From: JAXIHJ01 sp034189755
GTDB taxonomy: Bacteria; Planctomycetota; Phycisphaerae; SM23-33
DNA: 20,328 bases
NCBI GenBank assembly: GCA_034189755.1
Contig: JAXIHJ010000098.1
Coordinates: 1-20,328, forward strand
Direction of reading: 5' to 3'
Position 1 is the stretch's first letter, and the number at the start of each line of letters is the position of its first letter. Shown piece by piece: positions 6,659 to 14,903 of the stretch. The translations under genes were made by a program, and so were the position numbers. Under the pieces are notes generated by a model. It was not told the DNA's origin. It searched no databases and saw only the letters and a program-made list of their open reading frames with translations.

Positions 6659-9382
6659 ATGAAACCTCCGAAGGAGCTTACCGTAGCCGCACTCGTGGCG
6701 ATGGTTTTGTTGCTCGGTTGCGAATCGCCCGTTAAGTTGTCGTCTGTTAAGCCGCCGTCTGTTAAGCCGTCGGCCGCAGGCCGGCGCACACCGCCGCTCG
6801 ATGTTTCCGAGCGCGTCGTTACCGACGACGGCGTGGTCGTGGCGAAGCTTGCCAACGGCCTGACCGTTGCCATCAAGCCTATGCGGACCTCGCCGGTGGT
6901 GTGCGTTCGGGCATACGTTCGGGCCGGAGGGCTGTACGAACGCGAGTGGCTGGGCTGCGGGCTGAGCCATCTCGTCGAGCACCTCGTCGCCAAGGGCGCC
7001 GCCCATGAGACGGCGGCCGGGCAGGCCCGGCAGACCTCCAATCGCATCGCCGACATCGGCGGGCAGTCGAACGCCTACACCTCGCTGGACTCCACGTGTT
7101 ACTACATTTCCGCAGCGGCCGACAAAACAACGGAATGCGTCGACCTGATAGCCGACTGGCTGGCCAGGGCGGCGATTACCCGGGAAGATTTCGAGCGAGA
7201 ACACGGCGTAGTGCAGCGCGAGCTGGAGATGGGCAAGGACTCGCCCAACCGGCAGATGTGGTACGCCCATACAGCCGGAGCTTTCAGCCAACACCCGGCG
7301 GCTGTGCCGGTCATAGGCTGGGCTGCGCCGTTGGCGAAGATCACCCGCGCGGACGTACTGGCCTACCACCGGCGGATGTACGTTCCGCAGAACATGGTAT
7401 TCTGCGTGGTCGGCGACGTGGACGCCGAGGCCGTTCTGGCTCGAATACGCCGGGCGTTCGCGGGCTTCGCGCCGGGGCGAGCGCCGGATTTGTCCCTGCC
7501 GGAAGTCAGGCCGATCACAGGCATACGGCGCGCGGTGCGATCCTGCCGGAGCCTGAAAAACACAATGCAGCGAATGAGTTTCCAGACGGTGCCGCTGTCG
7601 CACGAAGACCTCTACGCACTGGACGTGCTTTCCTACGTGCTCAGCAGCGGCCGGGCCAGCTGGCTGGTCCGAAAAATCAAACGCGAAAAACGGCTGGCGA
7701 CCTCGATCAGCACCACCTCCTGGACGCCGGGCTGGGGAAAGGGCCTCTTTACGGTCGCCTTCCGCTCCGAGCCGGATAAAGCCGACGCCGCCGAGCAGGC
7801 TATCCTCGATGAACTGCGGGCCGTGGCCGAAAAAGGCATAGGCGAAGCTGAACTCGACCGCGCCAAACGCCAGAAGGTCGCCGACTACGTACACTCGCAG
7901 CAAACGGCCGAGTCCGTCGCCGCGACGCTCGCAACCGACTACATGAGCACCGGCGACGTGATGTTCTCCAAAAACTACACCGAACGCATCCAGGCTGTAA
8001 CCGCCGGGCAGGTTCGCAACGTTGCACGAAAATACTTCACGTTCGACCGCATGGTAATTACACGCATGGCGCCGAAGCTTGACCACGACCCGGCAGCCGG
8101 AGCCGGAAGCGCAAAGAAATATGACAAACAGACCTTCAAACTGAAAAACGGACTGCGCGTTATACTCCAGCCGGCGGATACGGGGCTGGTCTCGATGGCA
8201 TACGTCGCCGGTGGCGGCGTCCTGACCGAGACGGAACGGACCAACGGCCTGTCGGCGCTGATGGCTGCACTGGCCACGCGAGGCACCGAAAACTACACGG
8301 CCGGGCAGATTGACGAGTTCTTCGACAATGCCGGAGGAAGCATCTCCGGCGACGGCGGCAATAACAGCCTCTATTGGCAGGCGACAGTGCTGCAAGACAG
8401 TTTCGACGAGGCGATCGAGATCTTCGCCGAAGTCATATCAAGGCCGACGTTCGACCAAAAAGAGCTGGAAATCCTCCGGCCGGTGCTGCTGGCCCGAATC
8501 AAACAGGGCGACGAGCACTGGTTCGGGCAGTTGCAAAAATTCTTCCGCGACAAGTTTTTCACGAACTCGCCCTACCGCCTGCTGCCGGTCGGCGACGAAA
8601 AGATTATCCGCACGGCCACCGTAGCGCAGGCAAAGGCATGGCACGACAGGTGGATTACCGGCGGCGACAGCGTGCTGGCCGTCTATGGCGAGTTCGACCT
8701 CGCCTGCACCCGCCGGGCCGTGGAGAAACTTTTCTCCGGCCTGCCCGCCGGACGCAAACCCGCGGACGCACTGCCCGCACCCGCGGCGCGCAAGGTCGCC
8801 GACGGCGGCGAGCTGCACGTGCTGAAAACCACCAACAAGCAGGCGGCGATTATGGTGGCTGTGCCGGGAATGACGATTGACAACCTTCAAGACCGCTTTG
8901 CCCTCGACGTGCTGGATACAATCATCAGCGGATATCGTTTGCCGGCCGGCTGGCTGCACAGCGAGCTGCGAGGCCGGCAGCTTGTCTACGTGGTGCACGC
9001 ATACAATTGGCCTGGCCTGGCGCCGGGGGCGTTCATCACCCACGCCGCATGCCAGCCGGAAAAAGCCGGACAGGTCATTCGGATTATCAGAAAACATCTT
9101 CGCCGGGCTGCAAACTACAAACCCACGCAACGGGAAATCGACCGCGCCGTCGGTGCTATCCTGACGGCGAAGCTGCTGGAAAACCAGTCGATGGAGGCGC
9201 TGTCGATACAGGCTGCCCTGGACGAGCTGTACGGCCTGGGGCACGACTTCCACAATAAGCTTACCCGACACTACCGCGCCGTCAAACCGGCCGACGTGCT
9301 TCGGGTCGGCCGGAAATATCTCTCAGGCGGATTCGTGGTAACAGTTACAACGCCGCAACCGGAGATGCTGGATCAGAATTGA
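6659..9382 (+). CDS. M16-family zinc metallopeptidase, lipoprotein, two tandem M16 units
   Basis: 907 aa; ATG 6659 with AAGGA 6 nt upstream. The N-terminus has a lipoprotein signal ending LLLGC (C21), so the enzyme should be membrane anchored and face the periplasm. A short Ser/Pro/Lys linker follows. The first M16 unit (about 50-480) carries the inverted zinc motif HLVEH (H104, E107, H108) and a downstream glutamate ligand in VVQRELEM (E188 or E190). The second unit (about 490-900) lacks the motif, as in pitrilysin/PqqL-like enzymes where the inactive half helps form the chamber. It is expected to degrade peptides of a few kDa, but the substrate is unknown. It sits between a response regulator and a folate enzyme with no evident functional link. 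Confidence 0.92.
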   Translation: MKPPKELTVAALVAMVLLLGCESPVKLSSVKPPSVKPSAAGRRTPPLDVSERVVTDDGVVVAKLANGLTVAIKPMRTSPVVCVRAYVRAGGLYEREWLGCGLSHLVEHLVAKGAAHETAAGQARQTSNRIADIGGQSNAYTSLDSTCYYISAAADKTTECVDLIADWLARAAITREDFEREHGVVQRELEMGKDSPNRQMWYAHTAGAFSQHPAAVPVIGWAAPLAKITRADVLAYHRRMYVPQNMVFCVVGDVDAEAVLARIRRAFAGFAPGRAPDLSLPEVRPITGIRRAVRSCRSLKNTMQRMSFQTVPLSHEDLYALDVLSYVLSSGRASWLVRKIKREKRLATSISTTSWTPGWGKGLFTVAFRSEPDKADAAEQAILDELRAVAEKGIGEAELDRAKRQKVADYVHSQQTAESVAATLATDYMSTGDVMFSKNYTERIQAVTAGQVRNVARKYFTFDRMVITRMAPKLDHDPAAGAGSAKKYDKQTFKLKNGLRVILQPADTGLVSMAYVAGGGVLTETERTNGLSALMAALATRGTENYTAGQIDEFFDNAGGSISGDGGNNSLYWQATVLQDSFDEAIEIFAEVISRPTFDQKELEILRPVLLARIKQGDEHWFGQLQKFFRDKFFTNSPYRLLPVGDEKIIRTATVAQAKAWHDRWITGGDSVLAVYGEFDLACTRRAVEKLFSGLPAGRKPADALPAPAARKVADGGELHVLKTTNKQAAIMVAVPGMTIDNLQDRFALDVLDTIISGYRLPAGWLHSELRGRQLVYVVHAYNWPGLAPGAFITHAACQPEKAGQVIRIIRKHLRRAANYKPTQREIDRAVGAILTAKLLENQSMEALSIQAALDELYGLGHDFHNKLTRHYRAVKPADVLRVGRKYLSGGFVVTVTTPQPEMLDQN
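6731..6775 (+). repeat. Three 15-bp tandem repeats in the M16 linker
   Basis: Three degenerate copies of GTTAAGCCGCCGTCT encode VKLSS-VKPPS-VKPSA just after the lipid-anchored cysteine. The likely role is a flexible tether between membrane and enzyme, and the unit number could vary by slippage without a frameshift. Confidence 0.7.
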
Positions 9383-9400
9383 AAATTGCAATTTTCAATT
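9377..9400. repeat. 24-bp perfect AT-rich palindrome at the M16 stop codon
   Basis: A perfect palindrome with core GAAAATTGCAATTTTC is extended by AATT on both sides. It overlaps the M16 stop codon and is followed by another TGCAATT. It could form a hairpin in the mRNA or bind a dimeric protein. It is strikingly AT-rich against its surroundings. There is no T-run typical of a terminator. Confidence 0.6.
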
Positions 9401-9431
9401 TGCAATTCCCGGTTTAGAACACACCCCGGCA

Positions 9432-9460
9432 TTGTTGCCCGATGAGAATAACGGTATTCT
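9432..9460 (+). promoter_or_regulatory. Weak candidate promoter upstream of the FchA-like gene
   Basis: TTGTTG (9432-9437), 17-nt spacer, TATTCT (9455-9460), in the 124-nt gap after the M16 gene. Matches are 3/6 and 4/6, so it may be chance. Confidence 0.25.
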
Positions 9461-9506
9461 GGCACTCTACAGTTAAGGCGAACAGGAAATACGGAGAGCC
9501 AAACAG

Positions 9507-10127
9507 ATGGAAAAAGACAATCTTCTCAACATGTCGGTAACGGACTTTATAGCCGCGACTGCTTCCAAGACGCCCACGCCCGGCGGCGGGTCGGTAGCCG
9601 GCGTGGTCGGGGCGCTGGGCGTAGCGCTGGGCGAGATGGCCCTGAATTTCACGCGAGGCAAAAAGAAGTTCGCCGAGCACGAGGAGCTTTACGCCCACCT
9701 TGGCGACCGGCTGGAACGGGCCAGGCGGATGTTCCAGGACCTTGTTGCCGATGACGTGGCTGCATATAAACTCTATCAGGCGACGATGCGCCAAGAGGAC
9801 TCGCCCGAAAAGGACCAAGCCGTACAGTTGGCGACGGCTGCGGCCATCGACGTGCCGCGCGAGGCGACCAAGCTGGCGCTGGCGGTATTGGCGGACCTGC
9901 TGGAACTTTCGGCCAGGTGCAACCCGTACCTGATAACCGATCTGTTGGCCGCGGCGGTGCTTGCTGCGGCTGCTGCGAAGCTCAGCGATTTCAACGTCCG
10001 CATCAATATACCGCAGGTGGACGACAAAAAGGCTGCCGAGGAAATCCGCAAGTCTTCAGCCGACGACCTGGCGAAGGCGACCGAATTGCTGGAAACTATC
10101 GAACAGGCGACAAAGAAACTTCTATAG
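9507..10127 (+). CDS. Cyclodeaminase/cyclohydrolase family protein (FchA-like)
   Basis: 206 aa; ATG 9507 with GGAG 10 nt upstream. The whole protein matches the all-helical cyclodeaminase domain found at the C-terminus of formiminotransferase-cyclodeaminase and as stand-alone FchA. These act on formimino- or methenyl-tetrahydrofolate in one-carbon metabolism. The signature is KTPTPGGGSVAGVVGALGVALGEM (split: KTPTPGGGSVAG, VVGALGVALGEM) near residues 21-44, with the usual length of about 205-210. No formiminotransferase or histidine-degradation gene is nearby, so methenyl-THF cyclohydrolase activity is the more likely role; this is an inference. A 40-nt AT-rich gap separates it from the next gene on the same strand. 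Confidence 0.85.
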   Translation: MEKDNLLNMSVTDFIAATASKTPTPGGGSVAGVVGALGVALGEMALNFTRGKKKFAEHEELYAHLGDRLERARRMFQDLVADDVAAYKLYQATMRQEDSPEKDQAVQLATAAAIDVPREATKLALAVLADLLELSARCNPYLITDLLAAAVLAAAAAKLSDFNVRINIPQVDDKKAAEEIRKSSADDLAKATELLETIEQATKKLL

Positions 10128-10167
10128 AATTGCTGTTTGGATTATTGGAACTTGGAATTTTTCAGTA

Positions 10168-10707
10168 ATGGCTAAAGACTCTTCCTACAAAAACATCTCC
10201 GAGGTCAGCGGCGCGTGCTGCCGCTGTGGAGTGCGGTTCGAGCCGGGCCAGGAGCTTGTCGCCACACTGCGCGAAGCCGACGACCCCGACGAGGTTTTTT
10301 TGCGCGAGGACTACTGCCCTGCCTGCTGGCAGGCCAACGAGCAGTCTCAGGACCCGAACCTGTACGGCGTCTGGCGGTCGCTGGCGCCCCGGCCTGATGA
10401 AAAGAAAAAACTCTTCGTTGACGACGACCTGTTGATTAACTTTTTCGAGCGGCTAAGCAACGAAGAGCAGCCGATCAAGGTGAGTTTCCGGTTCGTCCTG
10501 GCACTGGTGCTGATGAGAAAGAAACTGCTGGTCTACGACGGCATGGTGCGCATGGACGACGGGACCGAGGTCTGGAAAATGCACTTCAAAGGCGACGGCA
10601 AAACCTGCGAAGTAACCAATCCGCAGATGGACGAGCAGAAAATCGCCGCCGTCAGCGGACAACTCAGCGAGATACTCAACCAGGACATCGAGGACGAATC
10701 GGAATGA
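10168..10707 (+). CDS. Hypothetical protein with N-terminal zinc ribbon
   Basis: 179 aa from ATG 10168. I do not recognise the family. Two CxxC pairs (C17/C20 in CCRCGVRF and C50/C53 in YCPACW) about 30 residues apart form a probable zinc ribbon, resembling a treble-clef or rubredoxin-like knuckle. The rest is soluble and acidic, with a helical segment around KVSFRFVLALVLMRKKLLVY and an acidic tail. The frame extends upstream to 9961, but that part overlaps the FchA-like gene, so the internal ATG is chosen; no strong ribosome site precedes it. Its stop overlaps the next start by 4 nt (ATGA), which suggests translational coupling with the lipoprotein and the RDD protein. A function in a membrane or envelope process is possible from the neighbours only. 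Confidence 0.8.
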   Translation: MAKDSSYKNISEVSGACCRCGVRFEPGQELVATLREADDPDEVFLREDYCPACWQANEQSQDPNLYGVWRSLAPRPDEKKKLFVDDDLLINFFERLSNEEQPIKVSFRFVLALVLMRKKLLVYDGMVRMDDGTEVWKMHFKGDGKTCEVTNPQMDEQKIAAVSGQLSEILNQDIEDESE

Positions 10708-11651
10708 GGCACCCGTACGGCCTGATATTGGCGGCTGCGCTGTCATGGGGCGTCGCCGGATGCGAGCGCTGCCCTGAAACGTTCGTGTCGCTGGACCAGC
10801 TTGTCTGTGAATACAACGCCAACGCCGCGGCCGTACCACGTCTATGGGCGCGGGCCAATATCGCCGTAACGATGGCCGACGAAAAGGGGCGAACCTTCAA
10901 GTGGGGTTCAACCAGCCCGCTGGCCAGCCCAAACGGGCTTTTGCTGATGCAAAAAGGCGATAACCCGCTCGGCCCGCACGATTTCGTGCTGATCGGCCGA
11001 GAGGCCGGCTCGAAGCTGTTCCAGACCGGCAGCAGCATCGCCGACGGCGTGTATTACCTCTGGCTGCGCCTCGGCGACCGTGGCGGGGCGTGGTGGGGCC
11101 GACAGGAACTCGCCGCGGCGCCCGGCGTTGACGCCCTGCCAATCGACCCGAACCAGATACTGGCCCTGCTTGGCGTCTTCGAGCTGCCGACCGACTTTAC
11201 GCACCCGCCGACAGTTGCGCTGGCGATGTCCAGCGACCCCTGCGCGTACGTCGTAACCTACCTCGACCGCCAGCCGATTACCAACCGCCTGCTGTTCAGG
11301 CGTGAGGTTTACTTCCACTGGTCCGACAGCAAGCCGCGTCGGCCTTACAAGGTGAACCTGTTCGCCGCCGACGGTCGGCGCGTAATGACGGCGTATCTGA
11401 AAAACTACAAGTCCATCGCCGCCGAGGATGCAGACTGCGCCGCCGTAATGCCGAGTGACATTCGGATCGAGTGGATCCGCTGGCCCGGGCTGGACAGCCC
11501 GGTTCGCAGCCTCCGGCTGGTCATTTCGGAGATGACCACAGCCCCGAAAGGCAACCCCCCCGCCGCCGCCCGTTTTTGGGACAACCTGCCGGGCGGACTC
11601 GACCAGACGCAGGTCGACAGCGGCCTGACGAAGAAAGGCAACCCGGAGTGA
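10704..11651 (+). CDS. Hypothetical lipoprotein
   Basis: 315 aa, starting in an ATGA overlap with the upstream gene. The N-terminus MRHPYGLILAAALSWGVAGC is a clean lipoprotein signal with lipobox VAGC (C20), so it should be lipid-anchored. The mature part begins with FVSLDQLVCEYNANAAAVPR and is rich in alternating beta-strand-like segments, such as DGVYYLWLRLG and REVYFHWSDSKPRRPYKVNL. This is reminiscent of LolA/LolB-type lipid-carrying half-barrels, but I see no diagnostic motif, so that is only a suggestion. The proline-rich C-terminus is probably unstructured. Its stop overlaps the next start by 4 nt (GTGA). It is most likely made together with the RDD membrane protein. Confidence 0.8.
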   Translation: MRHPYGLILAAALSWGVAGCERCPETFVSLDQLVCEYNANAAAVPRLWARANIAVTMADEKGRTFKWGSTSPLASPNGLLLMQKGDNPLGPHDFVLIGREAGSKLFQTGSSIADGVYYLWLRLGDRGGAWWGRQELAAAPGVDALPIDPNQILALLGVFELPTDFTHPPTVALAMSSDPCAYVVTYLDRQPITNRLLFRREVYFHWSDSKPRRPYKVNLFAADGRRVMTAYLKNYKSIAAEDADCAAVMPSDIRIEWIRWPGLDSPVRSLRLVISEMTTAPKGNPPAAARFWDNLPGGLDQTQVDSGLTKKGNPE

Positions 11652-13345
11652 ACCGCCGACGCACCATGCCAATTATCGCAGTCGTAGTCCTTTGCACACT
11701 GACGGCCGGGACGTTTGGCAAAGGCGCGCCCGCGCGAACGCTGTCGCTGGCAGGCAACAGCCGGGGAATCTGGCTTGTCAGGACCGCGGCGAAGAATAAT
11801 CAAACGTTCGACGTCGTCGCCAAGGCCGCCGGTCATAAATGGAAATGGATCGCCCGCGAGATATCAGGCCAACCCGCCGCAATAGCGGCGGCAGGCGGCA
11901 GGCTTCACGTCCTGTTCGCCCGCCCGACAGGCTATCTTACGTTCGGCTTAAGCGGCAACGACCAGGCCACCGGCCTGAACCCGCAACTGGACCGCTGGCC
12001 AGCTGACGCGGCGGTCCTGGCTGCCTGCGGCGCCTCGGGCCTTGCCGGGCGGGCTGGGCCCTGCCTCGTGGCGATAGTGCCCCGAACAGCCGCAGAAGCC
12101 GCGCCTCCGGTAACCGCCGAGGATACGGACCGGTCCGCCCGATTAGTCCGGCTGGGCGTCTTTCAGAACGCATCGGGACAGTGGGAGCACCTGACCGACC
12201 TGGACGGCGTGCACCTGACAGACGACGGCCGTGTCTTCGCCGCAGCGCTCGGCGACGCACTTTACATATTCATCGCCGGTGGCGACCCGGCCGATAATCG
12301 CCTTGCCGCCTGGCTAAACGGCGCCTGGCAGGACGTGCCGCTGCCTCGTCAACTCAGGTCGCATCGGGTGTTGGGCATGTTGGCGGTCGGCGGCAGAGTC
12401 GGGCTTGTCCTGGCCACACCAGGCCAAAACCCGGACCGGCTGACAGGAACGATCGCAACGCTGACGCCGGAGAAAATGAGCTTCGACTTCCAGCCCATCA
12501 TGACGGCCAAACAAGAGCCGGCCGACTGGAAGCAGGCGGCCGCCCCGCTCGTCACCCGCCTGGGCGAGCGGATAGCCCTGGTGTGGCCGGAAGCCGATGA
12601 TTTGTACCTGGCCTGCTGCGACCTGACCGGCAGGCTCGACCCGGCCCGGCGGCTGGAAGTTTTCGACAGGAAGCCGGCTAGCGGTTTCGCCTACAAACTT
12701 CAGGAATACGTCCAGTGGGGTGCGCTGGCGGCCTTGTTGATACCGATGTTATTTCTTCGGCGGCGAACGCTTCCCATGCCGTTCGCTCTGCCGGTCAACA
12801 TAATTCCGGGCAGCCTGCCGAAGCGGGCACTGGCCGGTGCCATCGACCTGTTGCTGTTCGTGGCGATCTCCTCGACGACGATGCTGCTGTTGCAGCCTGA
12901 GGCCGTGGAAGAACTGCGCAAAATTGCCGAGCAAAGGCTATCGGTCCGCCAGACCATGGAGCTTATCCGCCAGAGTGAGCTGGCCGGGAGGCTGATAATC
13001 GCGTCCATCGCGGCCAGGCTGATGTACGTGGCGTACTGCATCGTCATGGAGTATCGCCTGGGCGCAACGCTCGGCAAGATGCTGATGTCGCTGCGCGTGG
13101 TCGGCGACGCGGGCAAACGTCCCGATTTCCGCGGCGTGTTTCTGAGAAATGTTACGAAGATTATGGAGTTTTCCTGGCCGCTGCTGCCGCTGCTGCTGAT
13201 AGTGCCAATCCTCAGCCGCAGACGGCAGCGGATCGGCGACATGATAGCCAGAACCGCCGTAGTCGAAACCGTCGAACGTCCCGTCCCGCCGCAGCCGCCC
13301 AGCCAGGACGACGAAAACAACCCGCCGCCGGAACCTCCAGGTTAA
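11648..13345 (+). CDS. RDD-family membrane protein with exported N-terminal domain
   Basis: 565 aa from GTG 11648, chosen because it overlaps the upstream stop (GTGA), has AAAGG 9 nt before it and gives a proper signal sequence (MNRRRTMPIIAVVVLCTLTA, cleavage near GTFG). ATG 11666 is an alternative. Residues about 28-345 form a large extracytoplasmic beta-rich region with repeated blocks such as GRLHVLFARP, GDALYIFIAGG and GRVGLVLATPG, suggesting a propeller-like fold. A membrane helix at about 356-370 ends in RRR. Then comes the RDD domain (about 390-540), with RALAGAIDLLL (R393, D400), GATLGKMLMSLRVV, RNVTKI and RQRIGDMIARTAVV (D531). Its tail is proline-rich. RDD proteins are poorly understood; some are linked to transport or ion exchange. 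A fused exported sensor-like domain is unusual. Confidence 0.85.
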   Translation: MNRRRTMPIIAVVVLCTLTAGTFGKGAPARTLSLAGNSRGIWLVRTAAKNNQTFDVVAKAAGHKWKWIAREISGQPAAIAAAGGRLHVLFARPTGYLTFGLSGNDQATGLNPQLDRWPADAAVLAACGASGLAGRAGPCLVAIVPRTAAEAAPPVTAEDTDRSARLVRLGVFQNASGQWEHLTDLDGVHLTDDGRVFAAALGDALYIFIAGGDPADNRLAAWLNGAWQDVPLPRQLRSHRVLGMLAVGGRVGLVLATPGQNPDRLTGTIATLTPEKMSFDFQPIMTAKQEPADWKQAAAPLVTRLGERIALVWPEADDLYLACCDLTGRLDPARRLEVFDRKPASGFAYKLQEYVQWGALAALLIPMLFLRRRTLPMPFALPVNIIPGSLPKRALAGAIDLLLFVAISSTTMLLLQPEAVEELRKIAEQRLSVRQTMELIRQSELAGRLIIASIAARLMYVAYCIVMEYRLGATLGKMLMSLRVVGDAGKRPDFRGVFLRNVTKIMEFSWPLLPLLLIVPILSRRRQRIGDMIARTAVVETVERPVPPQPPSQDDENNPPPEPPG

Positions 13346-13452
13346 ACTGACCGATTTTGCCGCGTATTTTGTTGCAATTTCCTGCTTTTTCAGCCCTATC
13401 AGCCGCCGACGGAATCGCAAGTCCCGGCCGGATAAGGTGTTACGGTTTTAGG

Positions 13453-13485
13453 CTTGTAAAACAGGCTGCGAAAACCAGTTACAAG
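13453..13485 (+). repeat. Inverted repeat in the RDD / sigma-54-activator intergenic region
   Basis: Arms CTTGTAA (13453-13459) and TTACAAG (13479-13485) are separated by 19 nt, and GG and CC inside could extend the stem. The 299-nt gap 13346-13644 also holds GCAATTTCCT twice (13374-13383, 13510-13519) and the promoter at 13521. No further gene is seen. The inverted repeat could be a regulator site or a weak terminator for the RDD operon. Confidence 0.4.
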
Positions 13486-13520
13486 CAGGAAATGCACACA
13501 AAAAAAATAGCAATTTCCTC

Positions 13521-13549
13521 TTGCCAAAATGCGGAAGTCGTGGTATAAG
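13521..13549 (+). promoter_or_regulatory. Strong sigma-70-type promoter for the sigma-54 activator
   Basis: TTGCCA (13521-13526, 5/6), 17-nt spacer, TATAAG (13544-13549, 5/6). It predicts a leader of roughly 90 nt before the ATG at 13645. This is the best promoter in the window. Confidence 0.65.
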
Positions 13550-13565
13550 TTCAGCATAAGTTCAG
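13545..13565 (+). repeat. Tandem 11-bp direct repeat over the -10: possible operator
   Basis: ATAAGTTCAG occurs at 13545-13554 and again at 13556-13565, one helical turn apart. It covers the -10 element and the expected transcription start. That placement suits a repressor binding on one DNA face. Confidence 0.5.
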
Positions 13566-13644
13566 AAGGGCGTGTCGTGTCCCGCTCAAACACGGCGCTT
13601 TGTAAGAAGAGAGGCTCGAAAACTAGGAGTGCTCAAGAAGGCTC

Positions 13645-14682
13645 ATGGTAAACAGTGGAGGAGGACAATCTGCTTACCTTGCGGAACGCTCGCCGCAAGA
13701 GGCGGAACTCGCCGACAACGTTGTGTTGGTGGGCGGGAGCGCACTATTCCAGCAGGTACTCCGAACCGCAGACGCAGTGGCTTTGCATGATTGCGTCGTC
13801 CTGTTGGAAGGCGAATCCGGCACAGGCAAGGAGTTGCTGGCCCGCCGCATACATATGCGGTCCAACCGCATAAACGGTCCGTTCATTCCCGTCAACTGTC
13901 CCGGCCTCGGTGAAAGCCTCTTTGAAAGCCAGTTCTACGGCCACATGAAGGGTGCGTTTACCGGTGCGTCGAATGATACAATGGGTGCCGTCCGTGCCGC
14001 TGAAGGCGGGACGCTCCTGCTGGACGAGGTCGGCGAACTGGCCTTCCACCTACAGTCGAAACTCCTCCGGCTGATCCAGGAACGCGAAGTTACCCCTGTC
14101 GGTGCCGCCAAGCCTATTCCGGTGAACGTCCGGTTCATCGCCTCGACCAATCGAAGCCTGGCTAAGTCCATTGCGGAAGGGACGTTCCGCAAAGACCTGT
14201 ATCACCGTCTGAACATCGTGCGGATTCAAATTCAGCCCCTTCGCGACAGGCCGGAAGACATCGAGCCCCTCCTGGACTACTACCTCGATTATCACGCCCG
14301 TCACTACAACATGCCTATCCGGCGTCTGAGCACGCCGCTTCGCAGGACGTTGCGGCAGTACGCCTGGCCGGGCAACGTGCGGGAACTGTGCGGGTACGTG
14401 GAGCGATTATATGCCGCCGACGTGCCGCCTATGCCGCCGGCGTATGACGTCTGGGAGGATGGATACGCAAGTTATGCCGAACCCCAGCCTCTCAAGACCG
14501 CGCCGGATCGTATGCCGCTGACCGATTCGGTGCCGCTGGGACTCACGCTGGCCGAGGCCGAAGCACACGCGATCCGCCGGGCACTGGAACTGAGCGACTA
14601 CAATCGTTCCGCCGCCTCAAGAATGTTGCAAATCCATCGCAGCACGCTGCTGCGGAAGATACGCTCGCTGGGGCTGGAATAG
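13645..14682 (+). CDS. Sigma-54-dependent activator without sensor domain
   Basis: 345 aa from ATG 13645; an in-frame TAG at 13624 rules out a longer protein. The protein is a bacterial enhancer-binding protein. The AAA+ domain (about 28-250) has Walker A GESGTGKE (56-63), an intact GAFTGA sigma-54 contact loop (103-108), Walker B TLLLDE (123-128), the arginine-finger region RKDLYHRL (182-189) and WPGNVREL (241-248). A Fis-type helix-turn-helix ends the protein (308-343, RSAASRMLQIHRSTLLRKIR). Only about 25 residues precede the AAA+ core, so there is no receiver, GAF or PAS domain. Activity must be set by expression or by a partner protein, as with PspF. The next gene encodes a lone receiver-like protein, an obvious candidate partner. 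Confidence 0.93.
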   Translation: MVNSGGGQSAYLAERSPQEAELADNVVLVGGSALFQQVLRTADAVALHDCVVLLEGESGTGKELLARRIHMRSNRINGPFIPVNCPGLGESLFESQFYGHMKGAFTGASNDTMGAVRAAEGGTLLLDEVGELAFHLQSKLLRLIQEREVTPVGAAKPIPVNVRFIASTNRSLAKSIAEGTFRKDLYHRLNIVRIQIQPLRDRPEDIEPLLDYYLDYHARHYNMPIRRLSTPLRRTLRQYAWPGNVRELCGYVERLYAADVPPMPPAYDVWEDGYASYAEPQPLKTAPDRMPLTDSVPLGLTLAEAEAHAIRRALELSDYNRSAASRMLQIHRSTLLRKIRSLGLE

Positions 14683-14782
14683 GCCTGCACCACCCCGCTG
14701 CCGCCACAATCCCTAACGCGATTCATGTTTTATCATTCCTGCAACCGATACCGGTAGAGACGTAAGGGCAACCATCGCTTGT

Positions 14783-14816
14783 GGCTGTCCGTCGCACGGT
14801 GCAATTTGCGACAGCC
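14783..14816 (+). repeat. Inverted repeat in the leader of the pseudo-receiver gene
   Basis: GGCTGTC (14783-14789) and GACAGCC (14810-14816) pair over 7 nt; a competing GTCGC/GCGAC pairing lies inside. It sits about 90 nt before the start at 14904 and could be a leader hairpin. The rest of the 221-nt gap holds no gene that I can support. Confidence 0.35.
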
Positions 14817-14903
14817 GGCGCCCCAACCAGCAACAGCCGCCGACGCATTCCGCTACAGGCGCACTGCAAGCCGCGAACAAACACAGGAGAGCCTAAAAAA
14901 ATC

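Noticed and set aside
6176..8395. 739-codon open frame antisense to the response regulator and M16 gene
   Set aside because: Its product is Arg/Gly/Val-rich without any family motif, and the opposite strand carries the clear receiver and HLVEH peptidase. High GC keeps antisense frames open.
13572..13790. 72-codon frame overlapping the start of the sigma-54 activator
   Set aside because: Arg-rich out-of-frame shadow with no ribosome site of its own.
14760..14830. c-di-GMP riboswitch or sigma-54 (-24/-12) promoter before the pseudo-receiver gene
   Set aside because: The GEMM core is not present, and the GG-to-GC spacing of the best sigma-54-like match is 9, not 10.
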